From CAZHBD01 sp964530555 (lineage in GTDB: Bacteria > Patescibacteriota > Saccharimonadia > Saccharimonadales > AWTP1-31), in contig CAZHBD010000005.1 of NCBI GenBank assembly GCA_964530555.1, positions 1 through 29,235 on the forward strand: a DNA stretch of 29,235 nucleotides, given 5' to 3'. The notes beneath the pieces were generated by a model that was given only the letters and a program-made list of their open reading frames with translations, had not been told where the DNA came from and ran no database searches. Positions 9,101 through 16,810 of this stretch are shown in pieces (position 1 is the stretch's first letter; the number at the start of each line of letters is the position of its first letter). The position numbers and the translations under genes are program-made.

Positions 9101-9347
9101 ATGATGTTGAGCAGTCAATATCACCCTCCAGGTGATACAACACTCCCCTGGTTGCATTACTATTTCCAGAGTCAATGTTTTGCAATTCTTCGCAAGTGCT
9201 AATTACATAGGGGTTAGCCTGAGTACCCGCTCCTGATCCAGAGAACGCGCTGACTGGCTGTGGGGTAAGCATTATCCTCGTCACAATACTCAAGAATAGT
9301 AATAGTGAAGAACTAGCATAGGCAATTCGACGAACAGTTTGTCTCAT
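6192..9347 (-). CDS. Giant secreted GLUG-repeat surface protein 2 with FN3 domain (C-terminal APNTGL)
   Basis: 1051 aa from an ATG overlapping the upstream stop by 4 nt. The signal peptide ends near residue 34 (PVSA|F). The first GLUG solenoid (about 40-345) begins with an ISTCEELQNI / DGRGHQIIGL cap. A fibronectin type III-like domain (about 375-475) follows, with PLTGYRYEI and GVTYDIRVQSYN. A second cap-and-GLUG block (about 485-870) is rich in Asp/Glu. The C-terminal domain (about 900-1040) contains LYYYNLGGSYILRKYNP and ITVKLYYY, is paralogous to those of its two neighbours, and ends in APNTGLGGITL. Duplication of the cap and GLUG block around FN3 suggests internal fusion of two ancestral surface proteins. 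Host-cell attachment is inferred from the context. Confidence 0.85.
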   Translation of the reverse strand: MRQTVRRIAYASSSLLLFLSIVTRIMLTPQPVSAFSGSGAGTQANPYVISTCEELQNIDSGNSNATRGVLYHLEGDIDCSTSSSWNGGLGFDPIDDFSGTLDGRGHQIIGLTINRPTEDGIGIFTQLSDYGLVTNLSIDDTSSFTGRYNVGSIAGYGNYAKAVGVLSAAEVSGSQLVGGLFGEVGGWEHDTIIRQSQFTGSVTATDGSAGGLVGAANNGWDMYDVLSKGDVTGVIAGGLAGTIANSCGYRNIERAAIYGTVNGSAMQAGFAGQVLNVSCNEANIRDSVSSAVLEGTGTKGGIFGVMSNASVSNSNVFFDPTTAGTADCVGTTNGDAPTCSDIGSNAPPSDPPFDEFDFTNIWNNVDPLTLRNFDNTFTGPDVPSNFTVSKGENGDGVDATIMQIDWDAPEDEGSTPLTGYRYEIKKSTDGWNDLFSDSNTDSTDSFNIYNLRLGVTYDIRVQSYNSYSGSGWITIQYSPGIAPTVTVKDCEDLAAIDDVSENRFATINLIKDIDCSGVDFAPLGYSDQWGGDDFYGTFNGHGHTIDNLTIVQEEEWSVGMFMYSEGATIKNFKMTNVFVSGYGEVGSVVGAADNTNFENIHVDGQVTASEEYAGGIAGQSDYEDGLEYTLTNLRFDGDVSGSYTLGGIIGEFDVDDPGTQVVMSEIANSGTVNGTYSTQGGIIGDLEVENDDDDNEPDTRFTLMDSYSAADISGMYEVGGLIGNSESYNDGYEVISEVIIENSYFGGSVSAEEDEAGGIIGHADDLDYEGENLTLTNNFVSGPISADNDAYALIGGEGYIDDGALILDNNYFDATATGQVDPIYDNEVIGWTAINSDPEAVDYDINYFKNNAENPPLDDWDFETIWQTVDSGFPVLRASLEVDNVVSIDINGDEIDDSTQPYLASFVNGKSGKQQAIELSDDCTIDSEAVSVQEEKQLTIQDPGFDYDSTFVNFAASCSSETITVKLYYYNLGGSYILRKYNPNTNAYSTVPGAAFATTTINGQQVLVVTYELVDNGPLDLDPTTGSIVDPVGLGTSVVNAPNTGLGGITL

Positions 9348-11287
9348 ATAGAAACAACCTTTTCTAACCCCGTATTTGGAGCTGTTATTATATTTCTTCC
9401 AAGGCCAGCGGGGTCTTCGATGGAACCAACTTCTGGATCCATATCTCGTTCGCTGTTGTCGGTAAGCTGATAGGTGACGACGGTGACTGCATGTCCGTTA
9501 ATAGTTTGAGTCGTTATAACGGCATCTGTTAGAGCAAAGTACGTGTTGGTTAGAGTACTGTATTTTCTAGCCACCAAACCAGTGGGCGAGACGTCGTAGT
9601 AGTAAAGCTTGATGGTAGTTGTCTCTACCGTACAATCTGCGGCAAACTCGAATAATCCATTATCGTATTCAAATGCCGGGTCAGATGTTTCGAGATTTTT
9701 CTCTTCGGTAATATCATCAACGGTTAATTCGCAGTTTTCACCCATATCCATAGCAACTATTTTTCCAGTAACTGGGCTCACATATCCGCCAATATTTGGT
9801 TGTTCACTATCGGGGATTGCATCTCCGTTTAAATCACTATCAGGAGCATCGGGTTCCTCGTCAGTTTGCATACAATTTTCACCCACCCACTGCAAGCATG
9901 GATAGCCATCATTTATTTCGCTTTCAATGATCCAGACATCACCAAAATCCCAGGCATCAGCATCAAGCGCAGTCGTATAGGTAGCAACATCTTTCATTTC
10001 GGCAGTAGTCTTTCCCGTACCAGCCACGCTCAAACTACTTCCAGAAGTCTCGGTGTCCCAAAAAGAGAAATCCATATTACTATTATCCTCGGTTTGGCCA
10101 ACCAAACCGCCAGCGTTGGCGACACTAGCTGTTGGGACTCCGGTCGAGTAACTATCCAATATATTTGACCCACCTTGCGCCGACCCTACAAGGCCACCGA
10201 CGTTGTTATCGGCGCTTGCATTACCTCGAGCAAACGAATTGTTTATTGTTCCAAATCCATGATTCATACGACCAATTAATCCACCAGCATTGTCACCATC
10301 AGCGGTCACATTGCCCGTGGCAAGCGACTCTTCTATAACTGCGTCATACTCGGTCGCTCCAATGAGGCCACCAACGTTGCTACCAGATGCGGTGACATTG
10401 CCCGTTGCCGAGGTCCGATTATGATGCGTGATAAAAGCATCTCCCGAAAAGCCACCGACGTTACTACCGCCCACTACATCACCGAATGCTGACACAACAT
10501 CGTAATCCGAACCGGGTCCTTCACATCCATCAGCTCCGTTATATCCCCCGACATAATCGCCTTCAGCGGTAACATTACCTGCAGCATACGAATCTTGGTG
10601 AGTCGTTGCACAATATGATCCACCCGAGAAACCTCCAACGACGCTGTTTCCAATTACATTACCGGTTGCATATGTACTGGAGTAGGCGCTGCTAGCGGTT
10701 GAGCCGACAAAACCACCAACACTTGAAACACCTGATACGTCCCCTTCTGCATAACTATTTGAAACCGTTACGCTAGATCCAACACCAATTAATCCACCAA
10801 CAGGTCCACCGAGGGCTTCTACTGTCACATCGGCAGACACATTCGTTATTTCAGTGTTACTGGCTACACCGACTAGACCTCCGACCTGATCCGAACCACT
10901 CACCGAACCCCTGACACGGAGATTGCTCACTTCAGCATCACTGAGCCACCCAAAAAGTCCCACGTAATCTGATCCCGTAATATTAATGGTTAGTATATGG
11001 CCATTGCCGTCAAATTCTCCGGTGAAGGCGTCTGAAGAGCTCGCGATTTGTGTCGCATCACCATCGGCTGTACAATCCAAATCAGTCGTTAAAATGTAGC
11101 TTGCAAGTAGGTTGTCGTCAACCTCGAGCAACTGTGAACAAGAACTTATTTGATAAGGGTCTTCGCTGCTTCCATCACCACCTGCAAAAGCAGCAAACAC
11201 TTTTTGCGGTAGTATGCTCGTCATAGACGTCAATGCCAATATCACCACAGCAATAATTCTTCCAGAATTTGCTAGAACTCGATTCAC
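9344..11287 (-). CDS. Giant secreted GLUG-repeat surface protein 1 (C-terminal APNTGL)
   Basis: 647 aa if started at the GTG at 11287. That start has an AGGAGG five bases upstream and gives a clean signal peptide (VNRVLANSGRI, hydrophobic core, VFA|AFAG). The longer reading from a TTG at 11356 has no ribosome-binding site and adds 23 charged residues. The mature part has an ISSCSQLLEV / GEFDGNGHILTINI cap and about a dozen GLUG repeats (GGLVG...SYAEGDVSG). The repeats are followed by the SFWDTETSGSS closing unit, a calcium-binding-like SDLNGDAIPDSEQP stretch, and the shared C-terminal domain ending APNTGLEKVVSI. It is the first of three translationally coupled paralogues. Confidence 0.85.
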   Translation of the reverse strand: MNRVLANSGRIIAVVILALTSMTSILPQKVFAAFAGGDGSSEDPYQISSCSQLLEVDDNLLASYILTTDLDCTADGDATQIASSSDAFTGEFDGNGHILTINITGSDYVGLFGWLSDAEVSNLRVRGSVSGSDQVGGLVGVASNTEITNVSADVTVEALGGPVGGLIGVGSSVTVSNSYAEGDVSGVSSVGGFVGSTASSAYSSTYATGNVIGNSVVGGFSGGSYCATTHQDSYAAGNVTAEGDYVGGYNGADGCEGPGSDYDVVSAFGDVVGGSNVGGFSGDAFITHHNRTSATGNVTASGSNVGGLIGATEYDAVIEESLATGNVTADGDNAGGLIGRMNHGFGTINNSFARGNASADNNVGGLVGSAQGGSNILDSYSTGVPTASVANAGGLVGQTEDNSNMDFSFWDTETSGSSLSVAGTGKTTAEMKDVATYTTALDADAWDFGDVWIIESEINDGYPCLQWVGENCMQTDEEPDAPDSDLNGDAIPDSEQPNIGGYVSPVTGKIVAMDMGENCELTVDDITEEKNLETSDPAFEYDNGLFEFAADCTVETTTIKLYYYDVSPTGLVARKYSTLTNTYFALTDAVITTQTINGHAVTVVTYQLTDNSERDMDPEVGSIEDPAGLGRNIITAPNTGLEKVVSI

Positions 11288-11362
11288 AAACCCTCCTCGT
11301 GCACTTGCGTGCTTTGATCTTACAGACAGTATGCCCAAAAAAAGCTTATGCTTCAAGTCTAC

Positions 11363-12868
11363 TTATAGTTTTTTTCGCTGGACTTGCACAATACCAGCGA
11401 CACTTAGTCCAAGAATGAGTAAAAGATAGAGAGAAATACCTTGACCTGTTTTACTCAAGTTTCCGTTACTGTCTGTATTTTGCGAACCCCCCTCTGAGCC
11501 TGAACCAGTTTGCGCACCCAGAACAGTCTGGTAGGCACCGACGTCCCACGAGCTAGCGGATCGAGCAATTCCACGGGCATCGGTTGAGATGCCAAGCACT
11601 TGACCACCAGCACCAATGGCTGGAGATCCAGGGAGAAGGGCTCGCGTGGGAACGAAGCCCCCGTTATTCTGCAGCGGACCAAGCGTAGAAATGATGTTAT
11701 TAAGGTTTTGCTGATCACCCGTTCCGATAAAGTCCGTGCAGGTTGTATCATCAGAAATATTGTGACCAAGGGAGTTAATTGTCCCACTACCGGTTCCACT
11801 GCCACCGAAGACGCTTGTAATATCTAGAGCAGCACAGTTTGCCGGAGATCCATCACTCAAATTATCAGCGACTAAACTATTTACAGTATTTAGGACTGTT
11901 GAGGCACTACTTCCAGCACCTACCCCCGCGCCGGCAGCAAAAAATGCAGCCGATGGACCATAAGCTGTTGAACTGCCATTTACTCCCACAGAAGTTGTGT
12001 TTCGAGTATTTAAAGTGATGAGATGCGTCCCAGTGACAGCGATTGCCACCCCTCCAAATCCTGCTACTGCTCCATTGGATGCATTCAAGTTACTAACAGT
12101 TGTATTGTCAATTTGAGCGGTAATAGTAGCGTTCCCTGTACTGAAACCACTAAACACGTTAGTAGCTATTAAGAATGCATTTATGCTACCAGTAGAATTT
12201 TCAATATTCGCTACCGTAATATTTTCTAGTGCTGCAGTTGTCGTTATACCCTGTGCATGATTAGAAATAACAAATCCATTGACGATTGTATGTGACCCAG
12301 AAAAATCATGAATATAGACATCTGACACGGAAATATCGTTAGTACTTCCCGGAGTCTGCTGGTCAAAGACTATGCCGTTTGCATCACTGCCCCCAACATT
12401 AGTTCCATCTACGTCAATTCGTTGCACTTCAGCAAGTGGAGCATTAACTCTAATTGCCGTACGACAACTAAAAATTTTCATATCTTTGATTGTTATTTTA
12501 TCGGTGGGCGAACCTGCAAACGATATGTCTAAGCCATTATATGACCCACCGCCATCAAGAGTTGTTTGATTCATTCCTGCTCCTTGAATGGTTGCAGGTA
12601 CCGTAAGAGTTGGTAAATCTGCACTAAATGAATAAGTACCTGCGGGGATGGTGATGGCATCATCGGTACCATAAGTACCTGATGATGTACAACTGTTCTC
12701 ATCTGCTCCGTTGTTGAGAGAGGTAATTGCGTCTTCGATGGGGCAACTACCTGAAACATTAACCGTTGCAGCATGTGCCGTGCCCGAAATAAGTACCGAA
12801 AATGCACCAACAGATGCAGTAAAAACTCCAATTCCCATGAGAACTTTGTTGAATCGATTTACTTTCAT
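11363..12868 (-). CDS. Secreted beta-helix protein with LPXTG-type sorting signal
   Basis: 501 aa from the ATG at 12868, which has GGAG 8 nt upstream; a longer reading to 12943 adds 25 unlikely residues. The signal peptide ends at about residue 34 (GTAHA|A). The body is a Ser/Thr/Asn-rich right-handed beta-helix opening with a cysteine-containing CPIEDAITSLNNG segment. A 'choice-of-anchor Q'-type end follows, with GPLQNNGGFVPTRALLPGSP, AIGAGG, STDARG and DVGAYQ. The C-terminus is a textbook sorting signal: LSKTG, hydrophobic LYLLLILGLSVAGIV, then basic QRKK. It heads the locus that ends with the class F sortase and is the clearest substrate. The next gene starts 75 nt downstream. Confidence 0.88.
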   Translation of the reverse strand: MKVNRFNKVLMGIGVFTASVGAFSVLISGTAHAATVNVSGSCPIEDAITSLNNGADENSCTSSGTYGTDDAITIPAGTYSFSADLPTLTVPATIQGAGMNQTTLDGGGSYNGLDISFAGSPTDKITIKDMKIFSCRTAIRVNAPLAEVQRIDVDGTNVGGSDANGIVFDQQTPGSTNDISVSDVYIHDFSGSHTIVNGFVISNHAQGITTTAALENITVANIENSTGSINAFLIATNVFSGFSTGNATITAQIDNTTVSNLNASNGAVAGFGGVAIAVTGTHLITLNTRNTTSVGVNGSSTAYGPSAAFFAAGAGVGAGSSASTVLNTVNSLVADNLSDGSPANCAALDITSVFGGSGTGSGTINSLGHNISDDTTCTDFIGTGDQQNLNNIISTLGPLQNNGGFVPTRALLPGSPAIGAGGQVLGISTDARGIARSASSWDVGAYQTVLGAQTGSGSEGGSQNTDSNGNLSKTGQGISLYLLLILGLSVAGIVQVQRKKL

Positions 12869-12901
12869 ATATTCTCCAATATAGTCTTTGCCTTTACGGG
12901 A

Positions 12902-12946
12902 ATTGTACCATAAGCAGTTTGGAGTCACCAGGCTGTGTTCCAAACT
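12902..12946 (-). promoter_or_regulatory. Candidate promoter and inverted repeat ahead of the surface operon
   Basis: A minus-strand -10-like TACAAT (12902-12907) has a poor -35 (TGGTGA, 12925-12930). That -35 lies between the arms of an inverted repeat, AGTTTGGA (12916-12923) and TCCAAACT (12939-12946). The repeat could be an operator, but no regulator is known. Confidence 0.35.
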
Positions 12947-13049
12947 AACTGTGATAATACCGCCTTTAGTTACTGGGTAACGTATGCTGTACGATCAGTT
13001 TGTGTTTTAACTTCATTTGTGACAGTATAACCGAAACAGGAGAATGCAT

Positions 13050-13670
13050 GTGAGTAATCCTAATTGTGAGCAATCCAGTCTACCCTACAAAGAGTTACTC
13101 TATTCACCTCAGCAAGTTACTGAGAGGATACGTGAGATGGCTCATGCAATCACAGTTGAGTATGATAGCCTTGACACCTCTTTTGTTAGTCTATTGAAAG
13201 GAGCTGTTCCGTTCACTGCCAAACTTATGTTTATGATTGCTGAGCTCGATCCTACGTATCATCCTAATGTTGATTACGTGACCATAAGCCGCTATGGATT
13301 AGGACAAAGCCCGACCGACAAACCAAACCTTATTCAAGGCTTGGCCCCCAATAACGTCGTTGAAGGCAAGCGCGTGGTGATGCTCGATGATATGGTCGAC
13401 GGTGGGGGAACCGCAGAATTCGGCGAAGAATATTTACTTGAGTGTGGAGCCGAATCGGTCGACCTAATTGTCCTGGGCGGCCGTCAAAACGGCGCCGGCC
13501 GGAGTTATGAACCTGCTATAGTTGGCTTCGATGACCTCCCACCGCGCGAAGTTTGGCTGACTGGTATGGGCCTGGACCATCGCCGCTTAGCACCCGAAGC
13601 CAACCGCTGGTTCGGTGGTATAGCTATCGCTCTTGATCTGCCGCCAACACCAGATGAATTAGCAGCTTAG
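13050..13670 (+). CDS. hpt: Hypoxanthine/guanine-type phosphoribosyltransferase
   Basis: 206 aa from a GTG at 13050, 7 nt after GGAG. The ATG at 13044 abuts that Shine-Dalgarno and would add only two residues. The type I PRTase fold is recognisable: SLLKGAVPF early, a VDYVTISRYG stretch, then the PRPP loop RVVMLDDMVDGGGTAEF, where two acidic residues and GGGT bind PRPP and magnesium. It probably salvages a purine base to its monophosphate in the cytosol. The match is closest to HPRT, but base specificity cannot be read from the sequence. Its stop codon overlaps that of the convergent dus gene. Confidence 0.82.
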   Translation: MSNPNCEQSSLPYKELLYSPQQVTERIREMAHAITVEYDSLDTSFVSLLKGAVPFTAKLMFMIAELDPTYHPNVDYVTISRYGLGQSPTDKPNLIQGLAPNNVVEGKRVVMLDDMVDGGGTAEFGEEYLLECGAESVDLIVLGGRQNGAGRSYEPAIVGFDDLPPREVWLTGMGLDHRRLAPEANRWFGGIAIALDLPPTPDELAA

Positions 13671-14617
13671 TTACTATTTAATATCTGTAGTAATTGCTGG
13701 TAACTCTCGGCCGTCATCAGTTCTTCGCGCAGCTCTTTGGCGCCAGGGAAGCCTTCAATATAAACCTTACAGAACTTATTGAGCGTATGTAGCTTACGTT
13801 CGCCGCCCTGCCACGTCTCTGCAAAAAGCTTAACATGTTTAGTATACAGAGCGAGTCGCTCCTCTTTGCTCATTCCCGCCCATGGGCTGTCTTTGGCGAA
13901 CACATACGGATCGTGAAATATGCCACGACCGATCATGACACCGTCTAACCCATACCGCTCTGCGATTTCCAATCCTTGTTGTCGTGACAAGATGTCGCCA
14001 TTGCCAACGAGCAATGTCGCCGGGGCAAGGGAAGTACGCATACTTCCAATTTCGTTAAACAGATCCCAGTGATTTGGTACTTTAGACAACTCACGAACAG
14101 TTCGACCATGTATAGTTAACATGTTAAGTTTTTGCTTTAGCAGGAATTCTATCCACGATAGATCAATCGTTGTAAATCCGACACGAGTTTTGACGCTGAC
14201 AGGGAAGTCTTCCCCCACCGCCTCTCGAACCGCGCCAATAATCTCCCCTGCTAATTCCCGGTTATTAATGAGAGCTGAGCAACAACCGTTCTTAATGACT
14301 GGCTTGGCTGGACAGCCCATATTGATATCTACCCCGCTAAAACCCATCTGTTTCAGCTCTTGCGCGGTCTTATAGTAATTCTCGGGGTTCTTACCCCACA
14401 CTTGAGCGATGATTGGCTGCTCGCCAGTTGTGAACTGCACCTTAGGTAACAGCTTGGGTCTCCCCGGGCTCTGGAGTCCATCAACATTCACAAACTCTGT
14501 AATAAATAGATCGGGCTTGGCAGTGGACGCCACAATCCGACGAAATACCGTATCGGTTACATCGTCCATCGGCGCTAACACGAAAAATGGTTTGGGTAGC
14601 GCTTCCAAAAAAGTCAT
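13667..14617 (-). CDS. dus: tRNA-dihydrouridine synthase
   Basis: 316 aa from the ATG at 14617. A TTG at 14662 would abut the upstream stop but adds a non-conserved N-terminus. Family motifs run in order: FFVLAPMDDVTDTVFRR (FMN-binding start), TEFVN, QPIIAQVWG, GVDINMGCPAKPVIKNGCCS with the catalytic Cys of NMGCP, VSVKTRVGF, LTIHGRTV, and VGNGDI/GVMIGRG for phosphate binding. It reduces uridines in the tRNA D-loop with FMN and NADPH. It directly follows the ABC permease gene on the same strand and may be co-transcribed with it. Confidence 0.92.
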   Translation of the reverse strand: MTFLEALPKPFFVLAPMDDVTDTVFRRIVASTAKPDLFITEFVNVDGLQSPGRPKLLPKVQFTTGEQPIIAQVWGKNPENYYKTAQELKQMGFSGVDINMGCPAKPVIKNGCCSALINNRELAGEIIGAVREAVGEDFPVSVKTRVGFTTIDLSWIEFLLKQKLNMLTIHGRTVRELSKVPNHWDLFNEIGSMRTSLAPATLLVGNGDILSRQQGLEIAERYGLDGVMIGRGIFHDPYVFAKDSPWAGMSKEERLALYTKHVKLFAETWQGGERKLHTLNKFCKVYIEGFPGAKELREELMTAESYQQLLQILNSN

Positions 14618-14662
14618 CTCACTATTGTACGTGACTAACTCCTTTGGTACCAGAGGTGACAA

Positions 14663-15784
14663 CTATTCCCAACGGAAAACGTTGAACGCGATGATGTAGA
14701 CGATTACCAACCACACTGCCATGATGCCTAGCTGCGGAGCAATTTGGCTTAAGTGCTGACCTTCTGTAGCTATCAAGCGAGCACCGTCAATCACCGGCGT
14801 CAGCGGAAAGTAGTTGGTAATTCCCTGCAGCCACGATGGCATAGCAAAGCGTGGGAAAAAGGTACCAGACAGGAACATCATCGGAAAGACGATAATGTTA
14901 GCCAGCGGCGCTGCTTGACGTTCGTTCTTGGCCCAGCCACCAATACTCAAACCGATGCCCAAGATCATCACTAGACTGAAGATCAAGAAGAGAGCAATCT
15001 CAATAAAGTTACCATTTACCTGGAGGTGGAAGATCGGCGACATAGCAACCGCGAACATCAGACCGAGAGTCATCATACCCACCACCGCATTACCCAACAT
15101 AATAGACAAGAAGTATTGCCAGGCGCGGATTGGCGTGGTGTGTAGGCGCCGTAGGATACCTTGTTTCTTGAGCTCTGGGAAAATATTAATCGGACCAAAA
15201 ATACCCGAACCAAGAATTGCAAAACCGATCAGACCAGCAAAGGCGTAGTCAAAAGCGGTCAGACTCTGCTCGTTGAGCTGCTCGGCAGCAGCCGAAAATG
15301 GTGTCGCATTGGTGACCACAAACTTCTTGTTGAGCTGGGCGAAATATTGGCTCTGCAAGATAGATTGAATGGCTTGACTCGCTTGGGCACTATTCTGTGT
15401 ATAGAGTACCTTAGCCTGGCCAGTTGGAGTGGACTGCCCTTCTTTAGTCGTACCAAAATCAGCTGGGATGATGATTGTAGCATCCAGCTGACCACGGGTC
15501 ATTTGCTGCTTAGCTTTATCCAGCTCGGTGCTTTTTTTGTCGACCTTAAAGACTTTTTGCTGTTTGAGCGTATCAGCTACTTGCGCGGCGATAGGCTCCT
15601 TGGACTCGTTGATGATAGCCACACGGAATGAGACACCGCTGTTACGGTTCAGAAAACCAAAGACAAACAAGAAAATAAGCGGAAACAAAAAAGTAAAGAA
15701 GAGTGCTGTGGTGTCGCGGAAAAGACGCTTAAAGTTGGTAACGAAAAAGACCCAAACGGTGAATAGTTGCTTCTTGAGACTCAT
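14663..15784 (-). CDS. ABC-2 type transporter permease
   Basis: 373 aa. The first transmembrane helix is at about residues 27-46, an extracytoplasmic domain of ~130 residues follows (AIINESKEPIA... DATIIIPADFG), then five C-terminal helices from about residue 180 on. This is the layout of ABC-2 (YhgE/DrrB-type) exporters. The motifs GIFGPINIFPELKKQGILRR and FPMMFLSGTFFP are characteristic. It starts 4 nt inside the 3' end of the ATPase gene (ATGA overlap), so the two form one exporter. The substrate is unknown; relatives export lipids, polysaccharides or drugs. Confidence 0.9.
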   Translation of the reverse strand: MSLKKQLFTVWVFFVTNFKRLFRDTTALFFTFLFPLIFLFVFGFLNRNSGVSFRVAIINESKEPIAAQVADTLKQQKVFKVDKKSTELDKAKQQMTRGQLDATIIIPADFGTTKEGQSTPTGQAKVLYTQNSAQASQAIQSILQSQYFAQLNKKFVVTNATPFSAAAEQLNEQSLTAFDYAFAGLIGFAILGSGIFGPINIFPELKKQGILRRLHTTPIRAWQYFLSIMLGNAVVGMMTLGLMFAVAMSPIFHLQVNGNFIEIALFLIFSLVMILGIGLSIGGWAKNERQAAPLANIIVFPMMFLSGTFFPRFAMPSWLQGITNYFPLTPVIDGARLIATEGQHLSQIAPQLGIMAVWLVIVYIIAFNVFRWE

Positions 15785-16557
15785 GCGTTTAACCCCTTTC
15801 CGGTCATTTCGATAAAGACGTCTTCCAGGTCAGCCTGTTCAACCTTTTGGGCTTTCTTGAAGCCAGTCTTGAGGAGATTCTTAATCAGGTTCTTCGGTGT
15901 GTCCAAGGCAATAATCTTGCCTTCGTCCATAATGGCAATGCGGTCACACAAAACTTCTGCCTCATCCATGTAGTGAGTCGTAATAATGACGCTAATACCT
16001 CGATCACGAACTTCTTTAATTAACTTCCAGAGGTTTCGACGGGCTTGAGGATCTAGCCCGGTTGTTGGCTCATCTAGGAAGAAAACTTTGGGGCTGTGAA
16101 CAAGGGCCGCCACGATGCTAAAACGCTGTTTTTGGCCGCCAGACAAGTTCTCGACATAGCTGTCGGTTTTGTCGCCAAGGTTGACTTCGTCTAGAAACTT
16201 CTTAGGATTTACTTTCTCGCCGTAAGCAGCCGCGAACATGGCGATTAATTCGCTCAGTTTCGTTTTATCCTGAAAACCAGGTGACTGCGGCTGAACACCG
16301 ATAATGCCGCGAATTTCGTAAGGATGCTTGGCCACATCAATACCATCGATAGTAGCCGTACCCCCATCGATTGGCCGCAGGGTCTCGATCATCTCCAGGG
16401 TAGTAGTCTTACCAGCTCCGTTGGGGCCGAGGATACCAAAGATCTCCCCTTTCTTAACTTCAAAACTAATGCCTTTGACAACAGTTTTGTCATCATAAAT
16501 CTTAGTCAGGCCTTTGACTTCGAGGATAGGTTTTTCTGATTTCGTTTTCTTTGCCAT
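15781..16557 (-). CDS. ABC transporter ATP-binding protein
   Basis: 258 aa. Walker A is GPNGAGKTT, the Q-loop GVQPQSPGF, the signature LSGGQKQR, Walker B VFFLDEPTTGLD, and the H-loop TTHYMDEA. It belongs to the CcmA/DrrA group that pairs with ABC-2 permeases, and the partner overlaps it by 4 nt. Start at 16557: TTAACA, a 17-nt spacer and TATACT (16565-16570) end 7 nt before the ATG with no Shine-Dalgarno, so a leaderless transcript is likely. Confidence 0.95.
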   Translation of the reverse strand: MAKKTKSEKPILEVKGLTKIYDDKTVVKGISFEVKKGEIFGILGPNGAGKTTTLEMIETLRPIDGGTATIDGIDVAKHPYEIRGIIGVQPQSPGFQDKTKLSELIAMFAAAYGEKVNPKKFLDEVNLGDKTDSYVENLSGGQKQRFSIVAALVHSPKVFFLDEPTTGLDPQARRNLWKLIKEVRDRGISVIITTHYMDEAEVLCDRIAIMDEGKIIALDTPKNLIKNLLKTGFKKAQKVEQADLEDVFIEMTGKGLNA

Positions 16558-16564
16558 AAAAGTC

Positions 16565-16593
16565 AGTATAGCACCAACCGCTTAACATGTTAA
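16565..16593 (-). promoter_or_regulatory. Leaderless promoter of the ABC exporter operon
   Basis: Minus strand: TTAACA (16588-16593), 17-nt spacer, TATACT (16565-16570), then 7 nt to the ATG. One of the best examples of the leaderless layout in this window. Confidence 0.65.
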
Positions 16594-16715
16594 TTAAACT
16601 GCAAATTAAAGTATGTACCCCTGTGCACCTTAACTTTTAAACCCCTCGCTGCATTGCTCGGTCAAGCCAGGGGCGAGCTCTGAAGCTCCACCAGCATCAC
16701 CCTAAGCACACACCA

Positions 16716-16746
16716 CCGTCATCCTGAACTTGCTTCAGGATGACGG
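16716..16746. repeat. CGTCATCCTG hairpin element, copy 1
   Basis: CCGTCATCCTGAA (16716-16728) and TTCAGGATGACGG (16734-16746) form a perfect 13-bp stem with a CTTGC loop. A second copy with the same stem core lies at 27347-27375. No T-run follows, so it resembles a REP-like dispersed hairpin more than a standard terminator. It fills the otherwise empty gap between divergent genes. Confidence 0.75.
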
Positions 16747-16773
16747 GAGGAGTAGGAACTTGGGTGAGTATAT

Positions 16774-16802
16774 TTGACATTTTTATAGTTTTAATTTATA
16801 AT
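16774..16802 (+). promoter_or_regulatory. Near-consensus promoter of the 268-aa gene
   Basis: TTGACA (16774-16779), an exact 17-nt spacer, and TATAAT (16797-16802), the sigma-70 consensus at every position. The ATG is 8 nt after the -10 box, so the mRNA should start about 2 nt before it or at it. Confidence 0.85.
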
Positions 16803-16810
16803 AAGGCATT

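Noticed and set aside
3677..10338. Several open frames of 60-160 codons on the plus strand opposite the GLUG genes
   Set aside because: They are antisense shadows of repetitive coding sequence, without ribosome-binding sites, promoters or recognisable domains.
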